A DNA stretch of 64,000 nt, from positions 62,001-126,000 of the forward strand of contig DAOLES010000005.1 of assembly GCA_035326705.1 (NCBI GenBank). The letters are read 5' to 3'. Source of the DNA: Oligoflexia bacterium. GTDB lineage: Bacteria > Bdellovibrionota_G > JALEGL01. The notes below the pieces were generated by a model that ran no database searches, was not told the origin of the DNA, and saw nothing but the letters and a program-made list of their open reading frames with translations. Shown here piece after piece: positions 1 to 9,691 of the stretch; the stretch's first letter is position 1, and each line of letters starts with the position of its first letter. The translations under genes were made by a program, and so were the position numbers.

Positions 1-60
1 TGTTTCCATCATCATGCATCATGAACTATGCAATAAAATGCATTGTGTCAAATACTTTTT

Positions 61-1608
61 TCACTCTATCTTTGGCCAATGCTGATAGCTGTAAGCCTCA
101 TAAACATGCTTAAGCTCTACTGTCTTACTTTGTTCATAATCAGCAATACTCCGGGCTACTCTTAGCATTTTTTCTACCCTTCTAAAGGACAGGAGGTTTT
201 TCTGAGTCCAGTTTTCTATTTGCTGATCTACCACCAAAGAAACCGGATTTTTTTGCCAAAACAGTTTGCTGTTAACTCTGGCGTTGCTTTGTTTTTGACT
301 GCTTAAATAACGTTTTGCTTGTTGTTTTCTGGCTTGAAGTATCTTGTTACACACAGATTGATCGTCTTCAAACTGCTTTTGGTCCTGTTTAACACTACTC
401 CAGGAAATCTTTGGGATATAGATGACCATGTCAATGCGTTCACGTATGGGTTTAGATAGTTTATCCATGTATTTTTGAATCTCTCTATAGCTGCATTGGC
501 AATAGTTTTTGTTTTCTCCTCGTCCACCACAAGGGCATAAATTACTGGTTCCTACCAACATAAACTCTGAAGGTAAGGTAAAGTGCCCTTCACTTCTAAC
601 CACAGAAATTTCATGGTTTTCCAAGGCTTCACGCAAACTCTCTAAAATATCTCTGCGAAACTCGGTAATTTCATCCAAACAAAGTATGCCTTTGTGAGCA
701 CGCGTAAACTCTCCCATACTAAAAGGCCGCCCTCCACCAACCATACCTGCTAAAGACGAGGTATGATGTGGCATCTGAAAAGGTCTACTGGCATCGTATT
801 GTTGCGCATATTGTTTTGAAAGACTTTTAATTTTAACAATCTCTTTTTGCTCTTGTGTATTGGGAGCTGGATAAATTGCATTGAGTCTTTTGGCCATAAA
901 ACTTTTTCCCACTCCAGGCGGCCCCAACAACAAAACATTGTGCTCACCAGCCACAGCAATTTGCAAGGCTCTTTTTACTTTATATTGTCCTTTGATGTCA
1001 TGCCAAGAATAAGTTTTACTTGTTTTGAGCGCAACGGTTTTTAAGCTTTGTCCTTGTTTATTCCCAGCCATAACTTCTATCAATTCTTGTAAGGACTGGA
1101 TACCAACTATAGACAAATCATCTTTAAAATAGGATAAAGGTGTTTGATTTTCAGACGCTAAAAACAATTTTTTGTAGCCTTGTTCCGCCGCAAACAAACT
1201 CGCAGCCATTGCTCCTTGAACAGGCAAAATCTCCCCCTTCAGTGACAATTCACCCAGAAATAGACTGTTTTCTATCTCTTCTTTATTTATTTTTCCTAAA
1301 GCAGATAAAATGGCCACAGCTATAGCCAAGTCTAACAGTGTGCCTTCTTTTTTAATGGCCGCCGGCATTAAGTTTACAATAATACTGTAATCAGAACAGT
1401 TGATGCCCAGCTGAGCCAAAGCTGCACTAACCCTACTTTTACCTTCCAAAACAGCATTTTGTGCTAAACCAATGATATTAAACTTAGGCATGCCGCGTTT
1501 AACTTCTACTTCTATAGACACCGTAAATGCTTGCAAAGCTTGAAATCCCAGAGAAAAAACACGTTCTTTCGTGTTATCCCCCGTTAAATCTATGGTTTTT
1601 TTAGTCAT
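61..1608 (-). CDS. comM: ComM/YifB-family Mg-chelatase-like AAA+ ATPase
   Basis: This 515-residue protein has the full ComM/YifB layout. An N-terminal Lon-S5-like domain (about 20-180) is followed by an AAA+ module with Walker A GPPGVGKS at 229-236 and Walker B LCLDEI around 309-314. A Cys cluster CPCGG...CQC (C358, C360, C370, C372) and a C-terminal Mg-chelatase-type domain complete it. The length matches the family. ComM is known as a hexameric helicase that promotes branch migration during integration of transformed DNA. The ATG start at 1608 has no strong ribosome binding site. It is divergent from lapA. Family assignment is secure; natural competence in this organism is only inferred. 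Confidence 0.93.
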   Translation of the reverse strand: MTKKTIDLTGDNTKERVFSLGFQALQAFTVSIEVEVKRGMPKFNIIGLAQNAVLEGKSRVSAALAQLGINCSDYSIIVNLMPAAIKKEGTLLDLAIAVAILSALGKINKEEIENSLFLGELSLKGEILPVQGAMAASLFAAEQGYKKLFLASENQTPLSYFKDDLSIVGIQSLQELIEVMAGNKQGQSLKTVALKTSKTYSWHDIKGQYKVKRALQIAVAGEHNVLLLGPPGVGKSFMAKRLNAIYPAPNTQEQKEIVKIKSLSKQYAQQYDASRPFQMPHHTSSLAGMVGGGRPFSMGEFTRAHKGILCLDEITEFRRDILESLREALENHEISVVRSEGHFTLPSEFMLVGTSNLCPCGGRGENKNYCQCSYREIQKYMDKLSKPIRERIDMVIYIPKISWSSVKQDQKQFEDDQSVCNKILQARKQQAKRYLSSQKQSNARVNSKLFWQKNPVSLVVDQQIENWTQKNLLSFRRVEKMLRVARSIADYEQSKTVELKHVYEAYSYQHWPKIE

Positions 1609-1769
1609 AGAGAAAAGCTAAGCATGTTTTAGGCCAACCTGTACCAATTGGTTTTTATTAGAAGTAACTTGTTTGATTTAATCTTAGAATCATAAATAAA
1701 ATGACTATTCATGGGTAGAATAAAAAAGATTTTACAATTTTCCTGATAGGACGTACATTATTTGCAGTT

Positions 1770-2213
1770 ATGAAAAGTATTGGGCGTTTATTACAATTAT
1801 TGTTGGTGTTTGCAGTTGTTACTGTTTTTTTCTTTTTCTTTTGGGAAAATTCGCAAGCCATTCAAATTCAGTTTTTGCATTGGATGTCTCCTGAACACCC
1901 CTTGGCAACTTCTTTGCTTTTGGCATTTTGTGCAGGTTTTGCTTTGGCCAGTATTTACTTTATTGTTGAAGTCTTCCGTAGCAAAACCAAACTGAGACAA
2001 AAACAAAAAGAAATCCAGCGTTTACAAAAAGAAGTGGATGCTTTACGCAACAACCCTTTGCAAAAAAAATTAAATAACTCTACTGAAATATCCAGATCTT
2101 GGGTCAATGACTTAGAACAGTCTTCTGCATCTATTCAAACAGAATCGCCAAAAAAAAATGACTCTCAAGACTTAGAGCAAACCCATATTGACTCTAAGCC
2201 AACAACTTTATAA
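1770..2213 (+). CDS. lapA: LapA-like (DUF1049) inner-membrane protein
   Basis: This 147-residue protein has two N-terminal membrane segments (about 7-25 and 45-66), then a basic coiled coil (about 70-95) and a polar tail. This is the LapA/YciS arrangement. Its stop codon TAATG overlaps the start of the following TPR gene by one base, so the two are translationally coupled, as in the lapA-lapB pair of Gammaproteobacteria. In E. coli, LapA and LapB assemble around lipopolysaccharide synthesis and LpxC turnover at the inner membrane. The family call rests on topology plus the neighbour. The hydrophilic tail is longer than in E. coli LapA (about 100 residues in total). Confidence 0.75.
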   Translation: MKSIGRLLQLLLVFAVVTVFFFFFWENSQAIQIQFLHWMSPEHPLATSLLLAFCAGFALASIYFIVEVFRSKTKLRQKQKEIQRLQKEVDALRNNPLQKKLNNSTEISRSWVNDLEQSSASIQTESPKKNDSQDLEQTHIDSKPTTL

Positions 2214-3145
2214 TGATGTTAGAAACCTTACGTTCTGTTGCCCAGTCTATATTTTCAAGAAATCCATTAGGCCAAGATCATCACTATTTTTATGATGATA
2301 TGATAGAATATTTTGATGCAAAAATTAAAGCAAACAGAAATGATATTAAAGCTTATTTAATTTTAGGAAAATTGTTCCGCTTGAAAGGTCAGGCTGAAAG
2401 AGCTTTTAAACTACACGCTAATTTACTATCGCACCCTCAGTTAAACAAACGTGATTTACCTCAACTTTATCTTGAAATTGGTTTTGATGCGCTTCATGCT
2501 AAACTAGATGACTATGGTGTTGAACATTTTGAAAAAGCCTTACTCAATAGACAAACAGCTCCACTTGCACATTATGGTTTGTTTAAAGCTTACGCTCTAC
2601 AAGACAATAAAGAAAAAACAAGAAAGCACCTTGAAACTTTAGTCAACCAAAACCACGCCCCAAAAAATATCCTGGTTAACCTTTATCAAAAACATTTAGA
2701 TGATCTTAAAGACAAGTCCGCAGCCAATAGTTATTTAAACCTAAGTGAAAAAGCTTTAGCTCTTGACCCACAAAATAACGCCATACAATTACATTATGCT
2801 CAAGCATTACATAAAAATAAATATGACAATGAAGCTTTAGATTATATTAACACGGTTATTGCAGAATCTTCTTATATCAGTGATTTTCTCAAGCTGACTG
2901 AAGATATTTTTTATGCACAAAACAAATACAGTGAGCTTGAATATCAGCTTGCAAATTGGCTTAAAAAGTCTGACCATCCAGAAATTCATATTTTAATGGC
3001 AAAGTTACTACAAAAAAAACACAAGTTAGAACAAGCCAAACATCATTTACAAGCTGCATTTAAGCTTAACCCTAAAAATCCAAATATTTTTCTAACTGCT
3101 TTAAGCTGTAACTTTAATGCGCAAGATTTTAAAGATCTATCTTAA
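2213..3145 (+). CDS. lapB: LapB-like tetratricopeptide protein lacking the rubredoxin domain
   Basis: This 310-residue protein consists almost entirely of TPR-like helical repeats from about residue 35 on. The stretch LFRLKGQAERAFKLHANLL (about 51-69) is very like the second TPR of LapB/YciM. Start overlap with the upstream LapA-like gene supports the identification. LapB normally ends in a rubredoxin-type zinc module with two CxxC knuckles, and E. coli LapB is about 389 residues. Here the protein stops straight after the TPRs and contains no CxxC pair. The next gene begins only 22 bases downstream on the other strand, so no frameshifted remainder fits. It probably scaffolds LPS assembly; coupling to FtsH/LpxC is uncertain. 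Confidence 0.72.
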   Translation: MMLETLRSVAQSIFSRNPLGQDHHYFYDDMIEYFDAKIKANRNDIKAYLILGKLFRLKGQAERAFKLHANLLSHPQLNKRDLPQLYLEIGFDALHAKLDDYGVEHFEKALLNRQTAPLAHYGLFKAYALQDNKEKTRKHLETLVNQNHAPKNILVNLYQKHLDDLKDKSAANSYLNLSEKALALDPQNNAIQLHYAQALHKNKYDNEALDYINTVIAESSYISDFLKLTEDIFYAQNKYSELEYQLANWLKKSDHPEIHILMAKLLQKKHKLEQAKHHLQAAFKLNPKNPNIFLTALSCNFNAQDFKDLS

Positions 3146-3167
3146 AAATAAGTCTTAACAGAAGAAA

Positions 3168-3722
3168 TTATTTTTTTTGTATAAAACACAAATTAACAAA
3201 ATTAATTAAAAAATGAACCCCAATGGGTATAAAAATGTTTTCAAAGCTAATGTACAAGCTACCCAAAACAAAACCCATGACTGTTGCAAAAACAGTCCAA
3301 GGCAAAAACCTTTTACTGGGCCCAGAATGTAACAAGCCAAACATCAATGATGCAGGTAACAAGCCAAGATAATATTGAATTAAGCCTCTAAAAAAATACT
3401 CCTCACACACCGCAGAAAAAGCCGCTATAAAAAAAATATCCTGCAAAGACAATTTTCCTAAAATTTCTTGAAACAGTTGTTCAAGATTGTAAAACAGTTT
3501 AGAAAACTTACTCAAAATTTGTGATGCTACAATAACCATGCTTGCAAGCAAAACACAAAAGACAACATCACTACTCCAATGTAAAATTACGTCTTCATGA
3601 TAGTTTTGATAAGAAATAATTTTGTATTTTTGATCAACAAACCAAACAATTAAAAAAAGAACAAAATAAATAACCCCCATGGGTAATAACTGTATTCCTT
3701 CTTTATGTTCTCTGTCTTCCAT
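3168..3722 (-). CDS. CPBP-family intramembrane metalloprotease (CAAX/Abi)
   Basis: This 184-residue polytopic membrane protein carries the three CPBP motifs in order. EExxxR is EEYFFR (E107, E108, R112), FxxxH is FGLLH (F128, H132), and HxxxN is HFLIN (H170, N174). In the family these glutamates and histidines bind the catalytic metal or water inside the membrane. Substrates are unknown; relatives include CAAX endopeptidases and bacteriocin self-immunity proteins. It is convergent with the LapB-like gene and lies downstream of the flippase-like gene and tatA on the same strand, probably one loose transcription unit. All catalytic residues are present, so activity is plausible. Confidence 0.85.
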   Translation of the reverse strand: MEDREHKEGIQLLPMGVIYFVLFLIVWFVDQKYKIISYQNYHEDVILHWSSDVVFCVLLASMVIVASQILSKFSKLFYNLEQLFQEILGKLSLQDIFFIAAFSAVCEEYFFRGLIQYYLGLLPASLMFGLLHSGPSKRFLPWTVFATVMGFVLGSLYISFENIFIPIGVHFLINFVNLCFIQKK

Positions 3723-3769
3723 ATATATTACACCAAACTATTTATGAACATATCCTAATACTAAGTTGT

Positions 3770-4750
3770 TTAGCTTCTTGTTAAGTTTTTTATTTCTTTG
3801 ATTTTAATAGACATATACCAACTTCCCCATAAACCTGACAAGATAATATAACAGCCATTGATAAGGTATAAACTACTTGCATAGGCAATGGCATGATTGA
3901 CATCAATTAAAAAAATAGCCAAACTGATTTGAATAAAAAAGTGAAACGTTCCTATAAAACCTGGTGGGCCCGGAATCATCAAACCTAAACTCAATAAACC
4001 CAGAACACTCATGGCAGCAAAAAACCCTAATGGGAATTGATAGGCTTTAAACATTAACCAATACCCTCCTACAGCTGAAACCCAAATTAAAACTGAATAA
4101 AAAAATACAATCAAACTTTTTTTTGATGACAAAACAATTGCTAATGCTTTTAAAATATGTTGTCCGTAGCGATTCCAAAAAAAATATTTAGTTAATTTAT
4201 GTTGTTTTTTTTGTATAACCCAAGTTGCCAACAATAAAAACATACTTAAACCCAAAAATAATAATAAACCATTATTAAGATAAAAAGCTATTTTTGCTGA
4301 TTGCTCAGAACTTAAGATTAAGCCCTGCTTTAAACTCATTTCAACGCCAAGAAAAAATAGACCACAAACAACAATTCCATCCCATATTCTTTCAATAAAA
4401 ACATAGGTTACTGTTTTAGAAATGGGTGTTGCGTATTTTTTTTTTAGTAAGCCTGGACGAACCAATTCACCTAAACGAAAGGGGAGAATAAAAATTCCTA
4501 AAAATCCTATGCTATGAATTGCATAAACATCTAATACGGGCACATCATTTAAATCTTCTTGCAAGTATTTCCAACGTAATGTTCTCAATATGTGCGTCAG
4601 AAAAAAACACAAAAAAACGGCAACTTGCAACCCTAAAGAAGTATTTTGATAGGCTTTTAAGCTTTGCTCATAATCAACATTTTTAAAGGCCAAATAAAAC
4701 GCAATCAGTCCAATAAAAACTACAAAAAAAGTTTTAAAAAAAATTTTCAC
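3770..4750 (-). CDS. Flippase-like (UPF0104/LPG synthase TM-type) membrane protein
   Basis: This 326-residue protein has about eight membrane segments. It shows the signature of the lysylphosphatidylglycerol-synthase transmembrane/UPF0104 family, including an ILRTLRWKYL-like cytoplasmic segment, PFRLGELVRP (about 95-104) and GPPGFIGTFHF (about 261-271). Such proteins are proposed lipid or polyprenol-linked sugar flippases; no catalytic domain is attached here. Translation appears to start at GTG (4748-4750), 21 bases after the tatA stop, with no clear Shine-Dalgarno sequence. The cargo cannot be deduced from the sequence. Confidence 0.8.
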   Translation of the reverse strand: MKIFFKTFFVVFIGLIAFYLAFKNVDYEQSLKAYQNTSLGLQVAVFLCFFLTHILRTLRWKYLQEDLNDVPVLDVYAIHSIGFLGIFILPFRLGELVRPGLLKKKYATPISKTVTYVFIERIWDGIVVCGLFFLGVEMSLKQGLILSSEQSAKIAFYLNNGLLLFLGLSMFLLLATWVIQKKQHKLTKYFFWNRYGQHILKALAIVLSSKKSLIVFFYSVLIWVSAVGGYWLMFKAYQFPLGFFAAMSVLGLLSLGLMIPGPPGFIGTFHFFIQISLAIFLIDVNHAIAYASSLYLINGCYIILSGLWGSWYMSIKIKEIKNLTRS

Positions 4751-4771
4751 TCGTACAAAAGAAAGAAAACA

Positions 4772-4954
4772 TTATGACTTGGGCTCATCTGAGTTTTTAA
4801 GCCGTTCTTGATCATCGTTATCTTCTTCCTTCATGCTTTTTTTAAAACTCTGAATCCCCTTACCTAAACCTTCAAAAAGCTCTGGAATTTTGCGCCCACC
4901 AAAAAGCAACAAAACTACGCCCAACACTACGAGTAACTCTGTCATTCCAAACAT
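4772..4954 (-). CDS. tatA: Twin-arginine translocase subunit TatA/TatE
   Basis: This 60-residue protein has one N-terminal membrane helix (about 5-20). It is followed by the conserved [21 protein letters not shown] amphipathic segment of TatA/E, with the FG hinge at 18-19, and an acidic and basic tail. TatA oligomers form the pore that exports folded proteins with RR signal peptides. No tatB or tatC lies beside it. A probable Tat substrate is encoded at 57814-59538, with RRDFIK at its N terminus. The small size is typical for TatE or short TatA. Confidence 0.92.
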   Translation of the reverse strand: MFGMTELLVVLGVVLLLFGGRKIPELFEGLGKGIQSFKKSMKEEDNDDQERLKNSDEPKS

Positions 4955-5133
4955 GGGCGCATTCTAGCATGCTTTATCAGAAAGTAAACAAGTATAGAGC
5001 AATACCAAGGATAAATTTACCAAGGGAAATTCTGATGTCTTTTGCATAATAATGACTTTGTTTAGCCTTCTTTCTATACGTAACTTGAGTTATCTAGGTA
5101 TTTTAGATACTATTTCAGTTCATAATTTTTACT

Positions 5134-6246
5134 ATGGCCATTCAATTAAAAATATCACACCCCCTTAAAAACATTAAAGTTCTTAAAATTGCTATTAAAA
5201 TTAACTCAAAAGGATTGATGGTCGCTGCATCCCCTCAATTTTCTTTAGGTGATGAACTAATTTTAAACTTTGAACAAGGTTTAAAGTTAAGTGGAAAAAT
5301 TTTTAAATTTAGTCAAAACCCTCAAGGTCAAAAAGGTATGATTATTCAGTTCATTGAACTTTCGGCACAAAATAAAAAAGATATCCAAGAACTTCTTGCT
5401 CAAGAAAAAAAGTTGGCATCTTCTGACCACAAATCCATGACGCAAAATTCGGAAGAGCAAGAGACTCAGGCCATGCTTGGCGAAAAAACTATTATTACTG
5501 ATTTAAATTCATTAGATCATCTTGCTCTACAAAGTCCTGATCAAAATCCTAACTTTGTTGCCTCTACTTTTGATGAAGAAAATTTTAAAAGCTCATCCTC
5601 CAATGATTTAGCCCAAAAAACCCGGATAGAAATGCATTTGCCAAAAATAGCTCAGGATAGAAAAAAAACCCGTAGAAAAAAATACTTGGGAATCATTGCT
5701 ATACTTTTAGCAGCAACAACACTCAAACTCGGAGTTGATAAAAAGTTTAAGCAGTTATGGGAAAAAAGTAAAAGCTTACAAGACAAAATACCAGAAGTTA
5801 TCAGTGTTCAAGACGTTAAAAAGAAACAAAACACAGCTCCAAAAAAAAATATTCCCAATAAACCTCGTCAAAAAAGAAGAAGCTCTAAAACACAAGCGCC
5901 CACTTCATCCAAAAATTCAACTTCGGCAAGACGCTTAACCCAACTTAATTATATTAAAACAGCTGCATTTTATAAAATTTCAATTTCTGCAACTGAAAAA
6001 CTTAACAATCCCAATGTTGTTCGTTTATCCAACCCAAGTCGTATACGCATTGATTTTGTTAATACCCAAAAAGGTAAAACTCGTTCATTGATTAAAGTTA
6101 GCGATAACGTCATCAACACCATTGACACTCAACAGGTTAACACAACCACCCGTATAGTTATTAACCTTAATCAAAGCCGCTATCCACGCTATGATATCAA
6201 AACTTATGATCGTTTTGCTGACATTTTTATCTATACTGTCAATTAA
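5134..6246 (+). CDS. PilZ-like / transmembrane / AMIN-domain protein
   Basis: This 370-residue protein looks modular. An N-terminal beta-rich domain (about 1-92) reads like a PilZ domain, with NSKGLMVAAS and a GDEL...L strand pattern. An acidic disordered linker and a basic patch KKTRRKK lead to one membrane helix (about 184-202). A Lys/Pro/Ser-rich periplasmic linker then leads to a C-terminal AMIN-like beta domain (about 270-370; RIRIDFVN, TRIVINLNQ). AMIN domains anchor proteins such as PilQ and AmiC to peptidoglycan or envelope sites, and PilZ domains often bind c-di-GMP. The N-terminal RxxxR c-di-GMP motif is not obvious, so it may be a degenerate PilZ domain. Confidence 0.55.
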   Translation: MAIQLKISHPLKNIKVLKIAIKINSKGLMVAASPQFSLGDELILNFEQGLKLSGKIFKFSQNPQGQKGMIIQFIELSAQNKKDIQELLAQEKKLASSDHKSMTQNSEEQETQAMLGEKTIITDLNSLDHLALQSPDQNPNFVASTFDEENFKSSSSNDLAQKTRIEMHLPKIAQDRKKTRRKKYLGIIAILLAATTLKLGVDKKFKQLWEKSKSLQDKIPEVISVQDVKKKQNTAPKKNIPNKPRQKRRSSKTQAPTSSKNSTSARRLTQLNYIKTAAFYKISISATEKLNNPNVVRLSNPSRIRIDFVNTQKGKTRSLIKVSDNVINTIDTQQVNTTTRIVINLNQSRYPRYDIKTYDRFADIFIYTVN

Positions 6247-6264
6247 TGATTAATGATGAGTTTT

Positions 6265-7233
6265 TTAAGCCAATTTTTTTCTATACCACTCAATGGTCCT
6301 ATTAAGCCCTGTTTCCAGATCAAACTTTGGCTGGAACTGTAAAAGTTCTTTAGCCTTATTGATATCAGGAATACGCAGTTCAACATCTTGCTGATCCCAT
6401 GTTTTAAACTTTATATCTGAATCTGATTCAGATAAGCGTATAATTTCTTTGGCTAAACCATAAATGGTTAAAGTATTCTGCGGGTTGCCTATATTAAATG
6501 CTTCGCCCACCGCTTTGTCTACTGTTAAACAGAGCAAGATTCCATCAATAATATCATCAATGTAACACCAAGACCTGATCTGATCACCATCATTATGAAT
6601 TTCTAGATCTTGCTTATGTAAAGCACGCGTTATAAAACGATGAATAGCCCCTTCTCCAACTTGATTGGGTCCAAAAATATTAAACGGCCGGACTGAACAA
6701 GTTGGAAGTCCATACTGGCGCCAATAATTGTGCGCTAGGTGTTCCGTAGCCAACTTACTTACAGCATAGGTCCACCGGGCTTCACCAACAGCACCTAAGC
6801 TTGTAGCATTGCCTTCTGTTACTTTATAGGCATAAGTTCCAAAAACTTCACTGGTAGAAAAATCTATAACTCTCTCTATTGAGTTTTGCTTTTTGCTGGC
6901 TTCCAAAATATTGTAAGTGCCTAATAAGGCAATGGTCATGGTTTCAACTGGTTTTTTTAAAACCGTATCAACACCGGCAATTGAAGCTAAATGAATCACA
7001 TGCGTTTTATCTTTACATGCAGCTTCAACATCACTTTGCACGCAAACATCACCTTTAATAATACTTACATTTGGGTGTTCAGCTAACTGTGTATTTTTTA
7101 GTGCATCACGAGAAAAATTATCTAAGATAGTCACATGATTATTTTCACATAATAATTGAACCAAATGTGAGCCTATGAACCCTGCTCCACCCGTAATTAA
7201 AATTTTTTTATTTTCCAAGTGCTTGCTGCTCAT
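6265..7233 (-). CDS. NAD-dependent epimerase/dehydratase (extended SDR, nucleotide-sugar type)
   Basis: This extended short-chain dehydrogenase has a GGAGFIG Rossmann motif at 15-21, an acidic residue after the second strand (LDNF), and catalytic YAVSK (Y156, K160). The region NIFGPNQVGEG is typical of UDP-sugar decarboxylases and epimerases. I chose the ATG at 7233 because it overlaps the upstream MaoC stop as ATGA and gives the normal N terminus (MSSKHLENKKILITGG). An upstream in-frame start at 7263 would add ten non-homologous residues. The exact sugar substrate is not readable. It is probably translated together with the MaoC-like gene, an unusual pairing. Confidence 0.82.
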   Translation of the reverse strand: MSSKHLENKKILITGGAGFIGSHLVQLLCENNHVTILDNFSRDALKNTQLAEHPNVSIIKGDVCVQSDVEAACKDKTHVIHLASIAGVDTVLKKPVETMTIALLGTYNILEASKKQNSIERVIDFSTSEVFGTYAYKVTEGNATSLGAVGEARWTYAVSKLATEHLAHNYWRQYGLPTCSVRPFNIFGPNQVGEGAIHRFITRALHKQDLEIHNDGDQIRSWCYIDDIIDGILLCLTVDKAVGEAFNIGNPQNTLTIYGLAKEIIRLSESDSDIKFKTWDQQDVELRIPDINKAKELLQFQPKFDLETGLNRTIEWYRKKLA

Positions 7234-7679
7234 TCTGGTTTTTTCCCTACCATTAAGGTCCAAATGCCTTGTTGGGTAACTTTTTCATCTTGATTGACCA
7301 GCTTACGCTCTATCTTAACGATTCCAGCACCTCTGCGTCCAAGATCTTTAAGTTTAATAATTTTACTTTCACTATGTACGGTGTCTCCAATAAATATAGG
7401 TTTAGCAAATTTCCATTCTAAATTTGCAAAGGCCACTATGGCCCACGGGGCTTCTGTTGTTTGTAAACCAGATGAAATAGACAATCCTAATAAACCATGG
7501 GCTATTCTTTGGCCAAATTCTGTTGATTTGGCAAATTCTGCATCTGTATGAATTCTATTAAAATCACCACTCAAACCAGCAAAATTAACAATATCGGCTT
7601 CTGTAATTGTTCTATTGGCGGATCGCCACTGATAGCCAAGTTCTAAAGCATCAAAATAAGTGTATTCTTCTCCACGCAT
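7230..7679 (-). CDS. MaoC-like hot-dog-fold dehydratase
   Basis: This protein of about 149 residues has the MaoC/(R)-specific enoyl-CoA hydratase motif GLSGDFNRIHTD, with catalytic-type D39 and H44, followed by AHGLL. The family hydrates trans-2-enoyl-CoA or dehydrates 3-hydroxyacyl substrates. The ATG at 7679 is preferred because AAGGA lies seven bases upstream; the in-frame start at 7700 lacks any ribosome binding site. It overlaps the following SDR gene by ATGA, so the two are co-translated. The specific acyl substrate is unknown. Confidence 0.8.
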   Translation of the reverse strand: MRGEEYTYFDALELGYQWRSANRTITEADIVNFAGLSGDFNRIHTDAEFAKSTEFGQRIAHGLLGLSISSGLQTTEAPWAIVAFANLEWKFAKPIFIGDTVHSESKIIKLKDLGRRGAGIVKIERKLVNQDEKVTQQGIWTLMVGKKPE

Positions 7680-7789
7680 TGTACGTCCTTTTTTAATCAA
7701 AATTAAATCAGAAACACTAAACTAATAAGATGTTCAAATTTAAGCAAGTTTTTGCACTCTTTATAAGTTCAAGGTATATCAGCTAACGC

Positions 7790-8386
7790 ATGATCAAATT
7801 ACTGAATATCAGCTGGATAGGTTGTTTGACTTTATGTGTGCTCCTTTTACAAGGCTGCGAACATAAAGTTAATATTTTGGGCCAATATTCTAGTGACTAC
7901 CACAAAAATTTACGTCACCAAACCCGCAGCAAAGGCGCATATACTATTGAGAAAGTTCGTTTTGAAACACAAGTCGTATTTTTAAATGAAGCCTTACGAC
8001 GAGCTTATGTCAATGAGTTTGCCAATAAATATCGTCTCAGTGAAGAAGAGAAACAACAACTTTTACAAGAACAGCTGGCTGAAAATGAGGAGAACTATAC
8101 CTTTTTGGTTTTTCATTTTTCAAACAATCATAAATTATCCAAAATAGAAAAAAATGCTCATAACTGGAAAGTGCGGATGGTCCAATCTGATGGAAGCTTA
8201 GCAACACCCAAACGTATTCAGGATTTGCAAGGCGATGCATTGATGCTAAGCTATTTTTATCCACAGATTACACCATGGTCTCGCAACTATCGGGTTCATT
8301 TTCCAAAACAAGATGAATCCATGGAACAACTAACACTAAACTTGGATAGTGTTGAAGCCAACCTATCGTTTCACTGGAAAAATTAA
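7790..8386 (+). CDS. Predicted lipoprotein of unknown function
   Basis: This 198-residue protein has a signal peptide ending in the lipobox LLQGC (Cys at about 23), so it should be lipid-anchored and periplasmic. The mature part has a Glu/Gln-rich helical stretch (about 83-101), then beta-like segments such as YTFLVFHFS and NYRVHFPK. I recognise no family. It sits three bases upstream of asnS and is probably co-transcribed with it, although a functional link is unlikely. The ATG at 7790 has only a weak ribosome binding site. Confidence 0.7.
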   Translation: MIKLLNISWIGCLTLCVLLLQGCEHKVNILGQYSSDYHKNLRHQTRSKGAYTIEKVRFETQVVFLNEALRRAYVNEFANKYRLSEEEKQQLLQEQLAENEENYTFLVFHFSNNHKLSKIEKNAHNWKVRMVQSDGSLATPKRIQDLQGDALMLSYFYPQITPWSRNYRVHFPKQDESMEQLTLNLDSVEANLSFHWKN

Positions 8387-8389
8387 ATC

Positions 8390-9691
8390 ATGAGTACAAT
8401 TGCCTCCCCTAGAATAGCTGATATTGGCCAATGTGTTAATCAAACTGTATGTTTAAAAGGTTGGCTGTACAATAGACGCAGCAGTAAAAATGTTCACTTC
8501 TTAGAATTGCGTGATGGCAGTGCTATCATCCAATGTGTGATTGGTAAAAATGATGTCTCGCCTGAGTTATTTGAAGCTGCTGCTAACTTAAGCCAAGAAA
8601 CATCTTTAATGATTACTGGGACAGTCCGTGAAGATTCACGTTCAGATCTAGGTTATGAAATTGGTGTTACTGATTACACGGTTGTTGGTGAAGCCACCGA
8701 CTACCCCATTACACCTAAAGAACATGGTGTGGCTTTTTTAATGGAAAACCGACATTTATGGCTACGCTCCAAACGACAAAATGCCATTTTAAAAATAAGA
8801 CATGAGTTGGTTAATGCCATCCGTGATTTTTTCAATCAAGAAGATTTTACTTTAATTGATGCGCCAATTTTTACCCCTTCAGCCTGTGAAGGAACCACCA
8901 ATCTTTTTGAAACCACTTATTTTGATAGGCAAGCTTATTTGACCCAAAGTGGCCAGCTTTATATGGAAGCTGGTGCCATGGCTTTTGGTAAGGTGTATTG
9001 CTTTGGTCCTACCTTTAGAGCAGAAAAATCCAAGACACGTAGACACTTGACTGAGTTTTGGATGGTAGAGCCAGAAGTGGCTTACAATACACTTTACGAC
9101 AATATGGATTTGGCAGAAAAATTTTTAAAATACATTGTGGGTCGAGTTTTAGAAAACCGTAAACTAGAACTTAAAGTCTTAGAAAGAGACATCAGCGCCT
9201 TAGAAAAAATTCAAAAACCCTTTCCACGCATCCACTACAATGACGCCATTAAAAAGCTACAAGAATTAGGCAGTGACATTGTTTGGGGAGATGACTTTGG
9301 TGCAGATGATGAAACCATGCTGACCAAAGAATTTGATACACCCATCATGGTTCATCATTACCCGGCAGAGATCAAAGCCTTTTATATGAAAAAAGATCCA
9401 GAAAACAGTAAACTATCTTTATCTGTAGATGTCCTTGCGCCTGAAGGTTATGGTGAAATCATTGGCGGTGGTGAACGTGAAGACAATTTAGAGGTTTTAG
9501 AAAAAGCCATTGCAGCGCACGATTTACCCAAAGAACATTTTGAATGGTTCTTAGACTTACGTCGTTATGGTACCGTTCCGCATGCTGGTTTTGGCCTAGG
9601 TTTAGAACGAGCAGTGGCTTGGGTCTGTGGCTTACACCATGTTAGAGAAACCATCCCATTTCCAAGATTGATGGATCGAATCAAACCTTAA
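8390..9691 (+). CDS. asnS: Asparagine--tRNA ligase
   Basis: This 433-residue class IIb synthetase has an N-terminal OB-fold anticodon-binding domain (about 15-105) and a catalytic core. Motif 2 is [25 protein letters not shown], and motif 3 is [12 protein letters not shown] followed by the AsnRS-type ending [11 protein letters not shown]. The EFWMVEPE and IPFPR signatures separate it from AspRS. It charges tRNA-Asn with asparagine in the cytoplasm. The length is slightly under E. coli AsnRS (466). Its stop overlaps the end of the convergent PLP enzyme gene by four bases. Confidence 0.93.
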   Translation: MSTIASPRIADIGQCVNQTVCLKGWLYNRRSSKNVHFLELRDGSAIIQCVIGKNDVSPELFEAAANLSQETSLMITGTVREDSRSDLGYEIGVTDYTVVGEATDYPITPKEHGVAFLMENRHLWLRSKRQNAILKIRHELVNAIRDFFNQEDFTLIDAPIFTPSACEGTTNLFETTYFDRQAYLTQSGQLYMEAGAMAFGKVYCFGPTFRAEKSKTRRHLTEFWMVEPEVAYNTLYDNMDLAEKFLKYIVGRVLENRKLELKVLERDISALEKIQKPFPRIHYNDAIKKLQELGSDIVWGDDFGADDETMLTKEFDTPIMVHHYPAEIKAFYMKKDPENSKLSLSVDVLAPEGYGEIIGGGEREDNLEVLEKAIAAHDLPKEHFEWFLDLRRYGTVPHAGFGLGLERAVAWVCGLHHVRETIPFPRLMDRIKP

